This document shows, piece by piece, positions 17,162-26,083 of a stretch of 33,816 bases of DNA (the stretch's first letter is position 1; each line of letters starts with the position of its first letter). Below the pieces are notes generated by a model. That model saw only the letters and a program-made list of their open reading frames with translations, was not told the origin of the DNA and ran no database searches. Both the position numbers and the translations under genes were made by a program. The DNA comes from Christensenellaceae bacterium. GTDB taxonomy: Bacteria; Bacillota; Clostridia; Christensenellales; Aristaeellaceae. The stretch spans positions 1 to 33,816 of the forward strand of contig JAAZPT010000162.1 of NCBI GenBank assembly GCA_012797085.1, in the 5' to 3' direction.

Positions 17162-18114
17162 TTAAATTCCTCCTCATACATATTTATAAGCACACTGCCT
17201 CGTTTATGACCCGTATCCACAATACGGTGGGCTTCCCGTATTTCTTTAAATGGTAATATATTATTTATAACGGCTTTGAGCTTTCCTTCTTCAAACCATT
17301 TTGCCAAGCGCTCTACCTGCTGACGGTTTTCCTTGGAAACATCACTGCCGCAAACATTAATAAAACTGCCATCAGCCTTGAGAGCCTTATTCGCCTGAGT
17401 TTTATTCAGCTTGCCAACGGTGTCCATAATAATATCATATTGAACATCGGGATTAAATATTTTGCCCGAAGTGTAATCAATAAAATGATTTGCACCAAGT
17501 TCAAGTACCAAAGCCTTATTTTTATCACTGGCAACTCCTGTTACATTAAGCCCCATGTTTTTTGCAATTTGTACAGCCATACTGCCTACCGCTCCTGCTG
17601 CACCGTTTATTAAAATAGACTCGCCCTTCTTTGCTCCGTGTTTTTCCAGAAAATAAAGGGCGGTGTTGCCTCCAAAGGGAAGGGCCGCAGCCTCATCAAA
17701 ATCCATAGATTGCGGCATAAGAGCCATAGCACTTGAGGCCGGAACAGCAACATATTGAGCATGACAACCATAGCTCATGCCGGGAGAGGAGCCGAAAACC
17801 GCATCCCCTACTTTAAAAGAATTTACTTCCGAACTTGTTGCAACTACTGTACCTGAAAATACCGTGCCCAATATCGGCTGACGGGGTTTACGAAACCCTA
17901 AAGCCAACCTCATCAATGTTTTAAGTGGTTCTTTCGCAAGCAAACTCCTTGTTCTAACATCCGCGGAGTTTACAGCACTGACCTCAACCCGAACCATCAC
18001 CATATTCGGCTTTAAAATCGGTAGAGGAACTTCTTTGATTTCTATTACTTCTGGCCCGCCGTAGCCTGTAACTAAGGCTGCCAACATTCGTTCCGGCAAG
18101 TCGTTTTTATTCAT
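17158..18114 (-). CDS. MDR-family NAD(P)-dependent oxidoreductase (quinone reductase type)
   Basis: 318 residues from ATG at 18114, with AGGAG 9 nt upstream; a TTG eight codons earlier overlaps that site and is unlikely. N-terminal GroES-like domain (about 10-130: GGPEVIEIKEVPLP, VEVSAVNSADVRTR, GTVFSGTVV, FKVGDAVFG) and Rossmann domain with the dinucleotide motif GAAGAVG at 171-177. The Cys/His residues of zinc alcohol dehydrogenases are missing, so it belongs with zinc-free quinone oxidoreductases or enoyl reductases. It would use NAD(P)H to reduce quinones or enones in the cytoplasm. It sits between a hydrolase gene and a coupled membrane-protein gene and is divergent from a MarR-controlled redox operon. 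Confidence 0.88.
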   Translation of the reverse strand: MNKNDLPERMLAALVTGYGGPEVIEIKEVPLPILKPNMVMVRVEVSAVNSADVRTRSLLAKEPLKTLMRLALGFRKPRQPILGTVFSGTVVATSSEVNSFKVGDAVFGSSPGMSYGCHAQYVAVPASSAMALMPQSMDFDEAAALPFGGNTALYFLEKHGAKKGESILINGAAGAVGSMAVQIAKNMGLNVTGVASDKNKALVLELGANHFIDYTSGKIFNPDVQYDIIMDTVGKLNKTQANKALKADGSFINVCGSDVSKENRQQVERLAKWFEEGKLKAVINNILPFKEIREAHRIVDTGHKRGSVLINMYEEEFK

Positions 18115-18219
18115 TGTTTTTTTCTCCTTTTTACTCAAAGTAAAACATCTTTTAAGGAACTTTATACCTTTGCGATAACAAAAGTAGGCAAGAAGTCTTT
18201 TAGTATCACAATATGTTTG

Positions 18220-19320
18220 TTAGTTATCTACCTTTAAATGTTTGTCAAAAAACTCCAAGGCTGCCTGATTTATTTGCCTTAAACCATCCTCCCCCGATAA
18301 TGTATAATTGCCGCCGATAATTTTGCAAAATAGGGGAGACTGTTGAACCAAATCGGTAAGGGTAAAATGGTTGGCGCCTTCAATGTGCAAGTAGTCCAGT
18401 TTATCATTATGTACCATATGTTTTTTGTTTTGGGCATACTTATGGTCCTTTTCCACCAAGGGCATGCCGGAATCACTGTATATATTCAAAATAGCTGCAT
18501 CATAGGGGGCTTGATTCCAGGTAAAATCTCCCTCCGAAACGCCGATAATATCTGCTAAGTAAGGGGATTCCAACACCAAGGCCGCCTTAATGTCAGGCCT
18601 TAAGCGAGCAACACCCAGGGCTGCACTTCCTCCCAAGGAATGCCCGCTTACACCGATTATATCAGGGGATATTATTGCAAAGGCTTTTTCTCCATTCATT
18701 GCCCTGTCTTTTAGATAATTTATTGCAGCATCTATATCCTTAACACGAATATCCATCCAACTCTGAAAACATTTAAAAGAGTTTTCAATATCCTTATGAG
18801 AATTCTCCCCCATCATTTCCTTGAAATATTCTCCATCCATCCAAGCCTTATGCCCATTTATTCTTGTAAACAGCGCTTGATAGGTATGATCCAAACTGGC
18901 CACAGCATAGCCGTGGCTGGCCAGCTCTGAAAACATGGAAACATTGCTTGTTTTGGAGCTTATGCCTCCATGGGAAAACATTATCAATGGCACGGAACGG
19001 TCGGCAATTTTATCGGACACAGGATAATAATAATCCATTACCAGAGTTCGATTTTTCTCAGGATGATACGGATCCTTACGGTCAGGCTGGGTAAACTGTA
19101 TTGTTTTAACCTGATAATCATAGGGCCCGCTTACCGGAACAGGCGGATAAAAGGGAAAAAATATTACAGTTAATATCAACAATATGGAAACTGACCATCC
19201 TAATATATAAACAACTTTTCGCTGCCAATTTTTTTGAATTATTTTGCTCTTTTTAATATTTGTTAATACAAAAAGAATTATAATTACAATAATTAAAAAC
19301 AGGTAGTTAATGAGACGCAT
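18220..19320 (-). CDS. Membrane-anchored alpha/beta hydrolase, PAF-acetylhydrolase-like
   Basis: 366 residues from ATG at 19320 with GGAAGGAG just upstream; the TTG at 19335 lies inside that ribosome binding site. Two N-terminal hydrophobic helices (about 3-20 and 35-57) anchor it, and the catalytic domain follows. An oxyanion motif FSHGG is near residue 114 and the nucleophile elbow GHSLGG near 226-231. A plausible acid and His (IEGANHFTLTD) lie near the C-terminus. Layout and motifs match the platelet-activating factor acetylhydrolase II-like family, which cleaves short or oxidised acyl esters. The natural substrate is unknown. It is divergent from the FMN-binding gene, sharing a 146-bp region that contains the MarR operator. 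Confidence 0.85.
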   Translation of the reverse strand: MRLINYLFLIIVIIILFVLTNIKKSKIIQKNWQRKVVYILGWSVSILLILTVIFFPFYPPVPVSGPYDYQVKTIQFTQPDRKDPYHPEKNRTLVMDYYYPVSDKIADRSVPLIMFSHGGISSKTSNVSMFSELASHGYAVASLDHTYQALFTRINGHKAWMDGEYFKEMMGENSHKDIENSFKCFQSWMDIRVKDIDAAINYLKDRAMNGEKAFAIISPDIIGVSGHSLGGSAALGVARLRPDIKAALVLESPYLADIIGVSEGDFTWNQAPYDAAILNIYSDSGMPLVEKDHKYAQNKKHMVHNDKLDYLHIEGANHFTLTDLVQQSPLFCKIIGGNYTLSGEDGLRQINQAALEFFDKHLKVDN

Positions 19321-19388
19321 TTTTTCTCCTTCCAAGTTTATGTTATATTTTGAATTTTATAAGCTTCTATATTTTATATTCAAACTAC

Positions 19389-19417
19389 TTGACAAAGATT
19401 ATTATTCAAATTATACT
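19389..19417 (+). promoter_or_regulatory. Promoter of the MarR/flavoprotein operon
   Basis: TTGACA at 19389-19394, a 17-nt spacer and TATACT at 19412-19417. Transcription should begin near 19424, just before the palindrome at 19432-19449. Confidence 0.85.
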
Positions 19418-19431
19418 GTTGATAACGCAAT

Positions 19432-19449
19432 TAGGTAATATGTTACCTA
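19432..19449 (+). promoter_or_regulatory. Palindromic operator, probably bound by the operon's MarR protein
   Basis: TAGGTAA, TATG, TTACCTA: a perfect 7-bp inverted repeat just downstream of the predicted transcription start and 4 bp before the AGGAGG of the FMN-binding gene. Dyads of this size near the start are typical MarR sites, and the marR gene is second in this operon, so autorepression is likely. It may also affect the divergent hydrolase gene. Confidence 0.75.
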
Positions 19450-19466
19450 TTAAGGAGGGAATTTTT

Positions 19467-19859
19467 ATGAAAATCAAAAAGTTGCTTATAGGGTTTATTG
19501 CTTTGATTTTAGTTGTTGGCGGCATTGTTTTCTTTATAATGAGCAAACAGGTAAATCAACTTGCAAACCAGGATTTTGGCATGATTGATGTTGCCGACCT
19601 GCCTGACGGAATATATCAAGGCAGTGTATCTGCGCTATTGGTTAGTGCAAATGTAGAAGTTGCTGTATACGACGGACATATTAAAGAGGTAAAACTTATA
19701 GAGCATAACCATGGCAAAGATCATGGTGCCGAAGCACTCTGTGAAAAAATAGTTAGCGCAAACAGCCCGAATGTGGATATCATAAGTGGCGCAACAGCCT
19801 CAAGCATAGTTGTTAAAAGTGCTGTGTTGGATGCTTTGAAAAGGGGTATTACGCCATGA
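19467..19859 (+). CDS. Membrane-anchored FMN-binding domain protein
   Basis: 130 residues. ATG at 19467 with AGGAGG 7 nt upstream; a longer frame to 19350 lacks a ribosome binding site and crosses the promoter. N-terminal membrane segment (about 6-24) and then an FMN_bind domain. The segment DIISGATAS near the C-terminus matches the Dxx(S/T)GAT motif where ApbE-type transferases attach FMN through a phosphoester to Thr. The protein probably carries flavin on the outer face and passes electrons. No apbE gene is in the window. Its last codons overlap the marR start (ATGA). It heads an operon with a MarR regulator and two flavodoxin-fold proteins. Confidence 0.87.
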   Translation: MKIKKLLIGFIALILVVGGIVFFIMSKQVNQLANQDFGMIDVADLPDGIYQGSVSALLVSANVEVAVYDGHIKEVKLIEHNHGKDHGAEALCEKIVSANSPNVDIISGATASSIVVKSAVLDALKRGITP

Positions 19860-20368
19860 ACCGGGAAAAACAACAAGCAGATAATGTTAATATGCCAGTT
19901 GACCTAAGTAATATAGATGATAGATATTATCTATTCGGTATGCTTACCGTATTTGCCAACCGCATGCAAACCGTGGGCGACACCGTATTTGAAGAAATAA
20001 CATGGAAACAATGGTTTGCCTTGCTTGGTTCCAGTGTTTTACAACCCTTGCCCTCCGTTTCCCAGGTGGCAAATTTTTTAGGGACTTCACACCAAAATAT
20101 GAAACAGTTGCTTTTACGCTTGCAATCAAGGGGTTTTATAAAACTGGAAAAGGATAAGGCCGACCTGCGCAGAACCCTTATTAAGCTAACCCCGGAATAT
20201 GAAGCCTTTGATAAAAAATACAGGGAGAGCAGCAGCATTTTTATGGATAGTTTGTTTGAAGGAATATCAAGCGAGTCTTTAGCTACAGCCCGTCAAGTAT
20301 TGTATCAGCTTGATAATAACTTAAAAGCCATAGCACAGGATATCAATAAACAGGAGGATAACATATGA
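19856..20368 (+). CDS. MarR family transcriptional regulator
   Basis: 170 residues with a central winged helix-turn-helix (about 62-115). SVSQVANFLGTSHQNMKQLLLRL is the helix-turn-helix, and FIKLEKDKADLRRTLIKLT is the wing with the D-x-R motif. N- and C-terminal helices would form the dimer. No obvious sensor Cys is seen, so it may respond to a bound ligand. Start overlaps the FMN-binding gene by 4 bp and its stop overlaps the next gene, so it is translated with the enzymes it probably controls. The palindrome at 19432-19449 is the likely target. Confidence 0.87.
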   Translation: MNREKQQADNVNMPVDLSNIDDRYYLFGMLTVFANRMQTVGDTVFEEITWKQWFALLGSSVLQPLPSVSQVANFLGTSHQNMKQLLLRLQSRGFIKLEKDKADLRRTLIKLTPEYEAFDKKYRESSSIFMDSLFEGISSESLATARQVLYQLDNNLKAIAQDINKQEDNI

Positions 20369-20901
20369 TAGTAATAATTTCAGATGACAGCAAAGATAAT
20401 TGGGGTGCGGCTTTTGAAGAAACATTACTACAAACGGAAAGTGAAGTTTTTCGTTTTTCCTCCAATAAGCTTGACATTAAACCTTGTGCAGCATGTGGCA
20501 GCTGTAGCGGAAAAACTTATGGCCGTTGCATTATTCCGGATGATATGCAGCAGGTATTAGTTAAAATTGCAGGTTGCTGTTCGCTCATTCTTATTTCCCC
20601 GATAGTGTTTGGCGGCGTCAGTCATCATATTAAAAAGATAATGGATCGTATGGCCTCCATAGGCGACCCTCGATACCGAATAAACAAGGGAGAAATAGTA
20701 AAAGGTATGAGCGGCCAAGGAATGAACTATTACATGGTAGGCACAGGAAACAATATTAGCGAGGCGGAGAAGTCAGCTTTTTTATACCTTCATGAAGAAA
20801 ACATAAACATAATGAGTGCCAAAGGGCGAGCTTTTGTACTTGATAAGGGATTTAACAGGGAATTGATTAATAAAACAGCACAGGAGATTTTACATGAATA
20901 A
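20365..20901 (+). CDS. Iron-sulfur flavoprotein-like reductase
   Basis: 178 residues, flavodoxin fold of the NADPH-dependent FMN reductase / iron-sulfur flavoprotein group. A compact cluster C41-x2-C44-x2-C47-x7-C55 should bind a [4Fe-4S] centre next to FMN. SPIVFGGVSHHIKKIMDR is the conserved FMN-side loop and helix. Such proteins transfer electrons to quinones, oxygen species or other acceptors. ATG overlaps the marR stop by 4 bp and the 3' end overlaps the next gene by 8 bp. The same Cys spacing occurs in the products at 22774-23514 and 32920-33408. Confidence 0.83.
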   Translation: MIVIISDDSKDNWGAAFEETLLQTESEVFRFSSNKLDIKPCAACGSCSGKTYGRCIIPDDMQQVLVKIAGCCSLILISPIVFGGVSHHIKKIMDRMASIGDPRYRINKGEIVKGMSGQGMNYYMVGTGNNISEAEKSAFLYLHEENINIMSAKGRAFVLDKGFNRELINKTAQEILHE

Positions 20902-21538
20902 GTCAAATATAATGCTCCTTTGCGCAAGCCCTAGAAGCAAAGGAACCAGTGCCATGTTGCTGGAACGCATACGTGTTGTAACAGGTGGGGAAATTGTTTT
21001 TCTGCCCCAAAAGGGCAGCTTGGATAAGTTGATACCGGCCATGCAACAGGCCTCAACCATAGTAATATCCGGGCCTTGTTACATAAATACATATCCGGCC
21101 AGGCTGGTGGAATTGTTGGAAACGGCATCGTCAGCAGGCGGTTTTACAGGGCAAAAGCTATATGGCATAATAAACGGCGGTATGCCTTATGTTCACACCC
21201 ATAGGCACGGTATTACATTGCTGCAATTATTTGCAGAGCGGAATAATATTGCGTGGCAAGGCGGCTTTGTATTGGGCGTTGGCGCCATGTTGGACGGCAA
21301 TCCCCTTGAAAAGCATATGGATCGCAAAACAATAGTTCCGGCTTTTGATATGTTTATACAGCACATCGCAGAGGGCAGCCCATCACCTGATAGCCTATAT
21401 GAACAGGCTCAAAAGCCTCCAAGTAAAATAATGACTTACGTTTTTTCAAAACTTCTGACTTTTTTAGTAGTAAAACGTATCAAAAAGCATGGTCATGACC
21501 CGGATGCTCCCAATTGGTATATAAGAGAGCAGAAGTAA
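20894..21538 (+). CDS. Flavodoxin-fold NAD(P)H oxidoreductase
   Basis: 214 residues. A flavodoxin-like start (MLLCASPRSKGTSAMLLERI, phosphate-binding Ser/Thr) and GPCYINTYPARLVELLE match FMN reductase-type proteins, but the Cys cluster of its partner is missing. An amphipathic or membrane-touching C-terminal segment (about 175-195, MTYVFSKLLTFLVVKRIKK) may bring it to the membrane. Overlaps the preceding gene by 8 bp. An iron-sulfur flavoprotein followed by a Cys-poor flavodoxin with a membrane tail is repeated at 33408-32192, suggesting a two-protein unit. Confidence 0.8.
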   Translation: MNKSNIMLLCASPRSKGTSAMLLERIRVVTGGEIVFLPQKGSLDKLIPAMQQASTIVISGPCYINTYPARLVELLETASSAGGFTGQKLYGIINGGMPYVHTHRHGITLLQLFAERNNIAWQGGFVLGVGAMLDGNPLEKHMDRKTIVPAFDMFIQHIAEGSPSPDSLYEQAQKPPSKIMTYVFSKLLTFLVVKRIKKHGHDPDAPNWYIREQK

Positions 21539-21584
21539 AGTTGCATTTGTTTTAACTAATAATCGCTTTGTTCAAATACCGAAC

Positions 21585-22721
21585 TTAATTTTCTACTTGA
21601 TTTTTTAAATTAAGTAGAACTTTAATATAGTCATTAGGTAAATCTGCATGAATATCATGGCTGGATTTAAACCCTCCAATGTATTTGCTGTTTGGTATCA
21701 AATCAACAACTTTTTGTGCATCTGTTTCATCCATTGCGGCAAGCAAAATTCCATTTTTATCATAATAGCTCGGTTTGGTTAAATCACTAGGAGCTACATG
21801 CATAACAATGGTGGGCGATTTGATGTTTTTCAATATTTCTTCCTGGTCAAATCCGTCAAACCATGAAAAATCATAAAACTTTACACCAAACCGCAAATCA
21901 TAATTGCTTGTTCCATCCTGCAAGTTGGCATTTAATGCATAAATGGAGTTTATCCCCAACTCCGGCGGATAGAACCATATTTTAGGAACTTCTCCGGGAT
22001 GTTTATCCAAAAATGTTAAGGCGGAATTTTTTACTATTTTATTCCATGCTTGAGGGTTTTCAGCATTAAATACTTCCTGCATATAATCATTCTCTAAGGA
22101 ATATTTCATAAAGCTGTCTATTTCATTTTGGTTTAAATAGTCATACATATTTTTAAACCCCAACCATGAAATAGTCTTTTGTGCTCGCCCGGGGAGTGTA
22201 GCAAAAAAGGGACCATCTTCTAATACCGTGGCTATTATGCTGTCAGGCGCATTAGCGGAAATATAAGAAGCAAGCAAAGCCCCTGAAGAATGGCCGGATA
22301 TATATACCTTGTCCTTAATAATATTATCTATAAACCAAATAATATCATTACCTATGTTAACCGCATTATACTTATCTGGGTTTTTGGATGATTTTCCGTG
22401 ACCATAATAATCAAGGGCAAAAACATGAAATTCCTTTGATAATTTTGGCAACACCTTTGCATAATCATAGCAGCTTGCTTGTTGACCATGAAGTAAAAGA
22501 AGTTTAGGTCCATTATCGGGGCCTTCTATATAATATATCTCCGACCCGTCATCCAATTGAGCCATACCTTCCTTAAAACCCAGCTTGTATCCGTTTTTTT
22601 CTAAAAAATGCTCATTTAAAATATCGTAATGCATATTTCTATATGCAAAAAAGATTATGCCTATTATAATAAGCAAAATAATGATTCCTAAAGCAATAAG
22701 AATTTTATAGATTAAGCGCAT
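21585..22721 (-). CDS. Membrane-anchored alpha/beta hydrolase
   Basis: 378 residues with an N-terminal membrane helix (about 5-27). Alpha/beta hydrolase core: LLLHGQ (oxyanion region), ALDYYGHGKS, nucleophile elbow GHSSGALLA with catalytic Ser, and a C-terminal SSHDIHADLP segment with the likely catalytic His. Lid-like insertion between about 185 and 290. Substrate unknown; general esterase or peptidase-type roles are possible. ATG at 22721 with GGAGGGG upstream. Converges with the flavodoxin gene ending at 21538, 46 bp away; probably read with the upstream flavoprotein gene (52-bp gap). Confidence 0.85.
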   Translation of the reverse strand: MRLIYKILIALGIIILLIIIGIIFFAYRNMHYDILNEHFLEKNGYKLGFKEGMAQLDDGSEIYYIEGPDNGPKLLLLHGQQASCYDYAKVLPKLSKEFHVFALDYYGHGKSSKNPDKYNAVNIGNDIIWFIDNIIKDKVYISGHSSGALLASYISANAPDSIIATVLEDGPFFATLPGRAQKTISWLGFKNMYDYLNQNEIDSFMKYSLENDYMQEVFNAENPQAWNKIVKNSALTFLDKHPGEVPKIWFYPPELGINSIYALNANLQDGTSNYDLRFGVKFYDFSWFDGFDQEEILKNIKSPTIVMHVAPSDLTKPSYYDKNGILLAAMDETDAQKVVDLIPNSKYIGGFKSSHDIHADLPNDYIKVLLNLKNQVEN

Positions 22722-22773
22722 ATTCCCCTCCGTTTATTTTGATAACAATATTTATATAATATAAGTTACATAC

Positions 22774-23514
22774 TCAGGCCTTATTTTTCCAAGGAAAATT
22801 ACCGTCCAGCCATCCTTCTTTTTGCCAATACAGATAATCGCTGGTTACAGGTTGGCCTTTCTTTTGCAGCATGTCATGTATGCCTTTTTCAGCGAAAGCC
22901 ATAGCACGATACAGCAACTTTGTAATAAACCCCGGTGCGGTATCCTGTTGTTTTGAGATGATTTTACGGATTGTTTCCTCCATTTGCCGATTCAATTTAT
23001 CCTTTACGTTTTGTTCTACCAAATTATAATCGGTCATGGCTAAGCGTGCCTTAATGCTATATATGCGTTTTACACCCCAAAAACGCAGGCTGTACTTTAA
23101 GGGAGTAAGTGTGCTGCGAAAGCCTGCTCCAACAGCTTGATTGATTATAAGGGCTTGTTTGCCTATCATTTTGGGGCTTGGCTTATGCACAATCCATCGG
23201 CTGCCGAAGTGATCCAACAAGGTTTTCAACTGCCCGGGAACGCTGAATACATAGGTGGGAGTTATAAACACTATCAGGTTGGCATCCTCCATGGCCTGCC
23301 ATATTGTTTGTGTAACACTCAAGTGTGGGCAGGCGCTCATATCATTAGTAAAGCAGGCTTTACAGCCTAAGCAATATGCCGGGCCATCCTTTGGAAGAAT
23401 AAACTGTTTTATATTTGCCTCGGGTATAAGGCTTTTAACTTTATCTAAAAATGTTTTATGAATATGTTCAGTGCATCCTTTATTGGAAACAGCTAATATT
23501 ATGCATATATTCAT
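22774..23514 (-). CDS. Iron-sulfur flavoprotein-like NADPH:FMN reductase
   Basis: 246 residues, flavodoxin fold. Cys cluster C48-x2-C51-x2-C54-x7-C62 matches the iron-sulfur flavoprotein pattern and has the same spacing as the other two in this window. FITPTYVFSVPGQLKTLLDHFG is the conserved FMN-binding loop and helix. The C-terminal 80 residues, with a hydrophobic amphipathic stretch, extend past the usual family length and resemble the tail of the 20894-21538 product. So this single gene may combine the roles of the two-gene units elsewhere. ATG at 23514 follows AGGAGG at 7 nt. Confidence 0.83.
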   Translation of the reverse strand: MNICIILAVSNKGCTEHIHKTFLDKVKSLIPEANIKQFILPKDGPAYCLGCKACFTNDMSACPHLSVTQTIWQAMEDANLIVFITPTYVFSVPGQLKTLLDHFGSRWIVHKPSPKMIGKQALIINQAVGAGFRSTLTPLKYSLRFWGVKRIYSIKARLAMTDYNLVEQNVKDKLNRQMEETIRKIISKQQDTAPGFITKLLYRAMAFAEKGIHDMLQKKGQPVTSDYLYWQKEGWLDGNFPWKNKA

Positions 23515-23575
23515 TGTAACCTCCTACAAGGGCGGTGTGGACAATTGTTTAACACAGTTGACATGCTGCCTTTTA

Positions 23576-24472
23576 TTATTTATCCGACAATTTCCCCTTC
23601 GCCTTGATATTTTTAAGCGCATAAAAATAACTGAATACACAAATCACTACCAACACCCAAAATCCCCAATTGCCTAATATGCTTAGCCATGGACTTTGCC
23701 CGTCCGTCAGTTCAGGTGGAATATAATGAGCAAAATTAAACACAAACAATAAAAAGCCTATAGTTCCCATAACAGCTAAACAAGCCAAATATACGCCATG
23801 TCCCTTTTTGGTTTTTTCCAGATAATCAGGAATAAAAACCATCATAAGGTTAAACAGCATATGGTAAACAGTGCATAATATTAGGCTGCCGCTACTCGCA
23901 TATACCCATGCCCATAGAAAGCCGGTATAAAGCATACCTACGGCTACCGCAATACGCCCGGTTTGCAGATGTAGTAAAGAAAACACTATGGCGGACAAGT
24001 ACAAATAAAGCCTTAAATCCACTGTACCCAGTATGTTGCTCGGCAGTTGTCTGTTAAGCAATTCTTCCAAAAAAGGCACCACCGCAAAAAGCAGTATGGC
24101 ATTTATACCTTTGTTGCTTTCCGTTGTTTGATTCTCCAATGTTTTAATCGACACCAAGCCAATTTTAGTTTCAATTATACCAAACAGGCCTATCAACGCA
24201 AAGGCAAAAAACTGTGCTATAAACACCACTATATAATCTAATACGGAAAAGTTCTTCGGAACAACTTGTAACACAGGCATATCCTTAATTAGCAACAGCA
24301 AAAGCCCCAGCCCCGGTATGTAAAGCAAGGCTGTATCTATCAAATTTTTGCTTTTGTTTGGCAGCTTACCTGCGGCAAAAAGCGGCGAAACAACAAGGCG
24401 CTTGCTCAACCAATAAAAGCTGAACATTAGGCTTATTCCAAGGGTGTATCGGGTAATAGGATCATACCACAT
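23576..24472 (-). CDS. CPBP family intramembrane protease
   Basis: 298 residues with about eight membrane helices. ATG at 24472 has AAAGGA 6 nt upstream; the ATG five codons earlier has none. The three CPBP/Abi motifs are intact: E136-E137-x3-R141, F164-x3-H168 and H204-x3-N208. These form the glutamate-type active site of CAAX-prenyl-protease-like enzymes. In bacteria members have been linked to peptide processing, bacteriocin immunity and signalling; the substrate here is unknown. It lies 87 bp after the SPFH gene, another membrane-organisation protein, in the same direction. Confidence 0.86.
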   Translation of the reverse strand: MWYDPITRYTLGISLMFSFYWLSKRLVVSPLFAAGKLPNKSKNLIDTALLYIPGLGLLLLLIKDMPVLQVVPKNFSVLDYIVVFIAQFFAFALIGLFGIIETKIGLVSIKTLENQTTESNKGINAILLFAVVPFLEELLNRQLPSNILGTVDLRLYLYLSAIVFSLLHLQTGRIAVAVGMLYTGFLWAWVYASSGSLILCTVYHMLFNLMMVFIPDYLEKTKKGHGVYLACLAVMGTIGFLLFVFNFAHYIPPELTDGQSPWLSILGNWGFWVLVVICVFSYFYALKNIKAKGKLSDK

Positions 24473-24559
24473 AATTGTTCCTTTCATATGGTGTAGCTTG
24501 TGTTGGTTTTTACAAGATTTTTAGTATTAACAAAGAGTTTTTTGTTATTATCCATTTTT

Positions 24560-25579
24560 TTAATATTGACTACCGCTGTTTACAACCGGTTGAGCATCCC
24601 TATTGCCACACAATACAACCAAAAGGTTGGATACCATGGCAGCCTTGCGCTCATCGTCCAAGTTTACAACATTGTTTTTAGCAAGTTTTTCAAGGGCCAT
24701 TTCAACCATGCCCACTGCTCCTTCGACAATCAACTTACGAGCATCCACAATGGCACTTGCCTGCTGGCGCTGCAGCATAACGGCGGCAATCTCCTGTGCA
24801 TAGGCAAGGTATGTAATACGTGCTTCTAAAATTTCAAGCCCGGCATCCGTTACCTTGCTTTGAATCTCGTCCTTTATACGCTGAGCTACCACCTCGCTGG
24901 AGCCGCGCAAGCTGCCTTCATCAGGCTCACCATCGCCTGTAGTATCAACATTGGGTGCCACATCATAGGGATATATGCGTACAATATTGCGCAAAGCGCT
25001 ATCACATTGCAAAGACAAGTATTCCTTATAATTATCCACGTTAAATACAGCCTTGGCAGTATCTACAACCCGCCAAATTACTGCAATTCCGATTTCTACC
25101 GGATTACCCAAACAATCGTTTACCTTTTGCTTGGCATTGTTGAGTGTCATAACCTTGAGGGAAACCCGCTTACCAAGGGAGTCTATATCCACCTTGGTAC
25201 TCTCACCGGATATTGTGATGGCTTGCTTAGCTGTTTTTACATCACCACTTTGCCCAAGCTTCGTTTTAGCTGCTGGATTAACCGCCACAGAAAAGGGATG
25301 AACAAAGTAGAAGCCCGCTTCACGCAAAGTTCCCGTATATTTACCAAACACGGTGAGCACCAATGCTTCGTTGGGTTTTAACACTTTAAGCCCAAAGAAA
25401 GGAACAAAACCTACAATCAACCAAAGAATGCCAACCACCAAAGGCAAAGTTCCAATGTTTCTTTCGTTTTCCAGTAGGATATCCCCCAATACAATAAGAC
25501 CTATGGCTGCAATATATAGCACAATGGATAATATCAAAACCGGCATGCCCGGCTTGGCTTTGAGTTCTTTTTCCTTCAT
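24560..25579 (-). CDS. SPFH/Band 7 (stomatin/prohibitin-like) membrane protein
   Basis: 339 residues. Two N-terminal hydrophobic segments (about 13-33 and 44-63) precede the SPFH domain (from about 66: [31 protein letters not shown]). A charged helical tail follows ([36 protein letters not shown]), the usual coiled oligomerisation part. SPFH proteins form ring-like membrane scaffolds and hold proteases or stress proteins in microdomains. ATG at 25579 has AGGGGG 8 nt upstream. It is followed by a membrane protease gene. Confidence 0.9.
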   Translation of the reverse strand: MKEKELKAKPGMPVLILSIVLYIAAIGLIVLGDILLENERNIGTLPLVVGILWLIVGFVPFFGLKVLKPNEALVLTVFGKYTGTLREAGFYFVHPFSVAVNPAAKTKLGQSGDVKTAKQAITISGESTKVDIDSLGKRVSLKVMTLNNAKQKVNDCLGNPVEIGIAVIWRVVDTAKAVFNVDNYKEYLSLQCDSALRNIVRIYPYDVAPNVDTTGDGEPDEGSLRGSSEVVAQRIKDEIQSKVTDAGLEILEARITYLAYAQEIAAVMLQRQQASAIVDARKLIVEGAVGMVEMALEKLAKNNVVNLDDERKAAMVSNLLVVLCGNRDAQPVVNSGSQY

Positions 25580-25618
25580 AATATGAGCCCCCTTTTTTTA
25601 TATAAATATATCAGTATT

Positions 25619-25624
25619 ATTATA
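25619..25624 (-). promoter_or_regulatory. Candidate -10 element for the SPFH gene
   Basis: TATAAT on the minus strand 39 bp before the ATG, in an AT-rich tract. The matching -35 is poor, so this is low confidence. Confidence 0.35.
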
Positions 25625-26083
25625 CTAAATTTGAATGCACTTTTAATTAAACGAATGTAAAATTATGGTAAGTTTTTCTTTTATTTATAACATCAAAATA
25701 ATATACTTAATACCTCAACTATTAAGAGAAATATAAAATGGCTTAATATTAAAAGAAGCTAAAAGTAAATATTTATTATAATAAGTAAATATAAATTTTG
25801 TTAAAAATAAAAATCGACCAACCCTGATGAGTTAGTCATATTTCCTTGCTGGTGACCAATTTGTTGCAACAAAAAACTAATTTTCAGTAATTGCTTACAA
25901 TTAAAAAAAGACCCCGTCATTATCCCTAAAAAGGGAAAAGTACCGGAAACAATATTAATTCTCCCCCGCAACACAGCTTTATTAAAAGGCTACAAGCTTT
26001 AAAAAAGTTTGTAGCCTTTACTAATTATCAGGCGAATATCTTAAATGGGTTTAAGGGTAATACAAAAAGCAATGGGAGCCCTA
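25625..26083. other. Intergenic region between the SPFH and rseC genes
   Basis: About 460 bp without a plausible gene. It contains a 14-bp palindrome TTTGTTGCAACAAA near 25859-25872, a small TCCCT/AGGGA hairpin near 25923-25936 and the strong terminator at 25985-26019. Confidence 0.55.
25985..26019 (-). terminator. Strong terminator after rseC
   Basis: Stem AAAGGCTACAAGCTT / AAGTTTGTAGCCTTT, 15 bp with one G-T wobble and a 5-nt loop. On the minus strand it is followed by TTTAATAAAG, which makes it a terminator for rseC, whose stop is 65 bp upstream. Confidence 0.75.

Noticed and set aside
24860-25381. 173-residue plus-strand frame within the SPFH gene
   Set aside because: It is an opposite-strand shadow of a well-supported SPFH coding region and has no ribosome binding site or recognisable domain.
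25800-25870. CTGATGAG sequence suggesting a hammerhead ribozyme
   Set aside because: The matching CGAAA core and the stems around it are absent; the heptamer alone is expected by chance.
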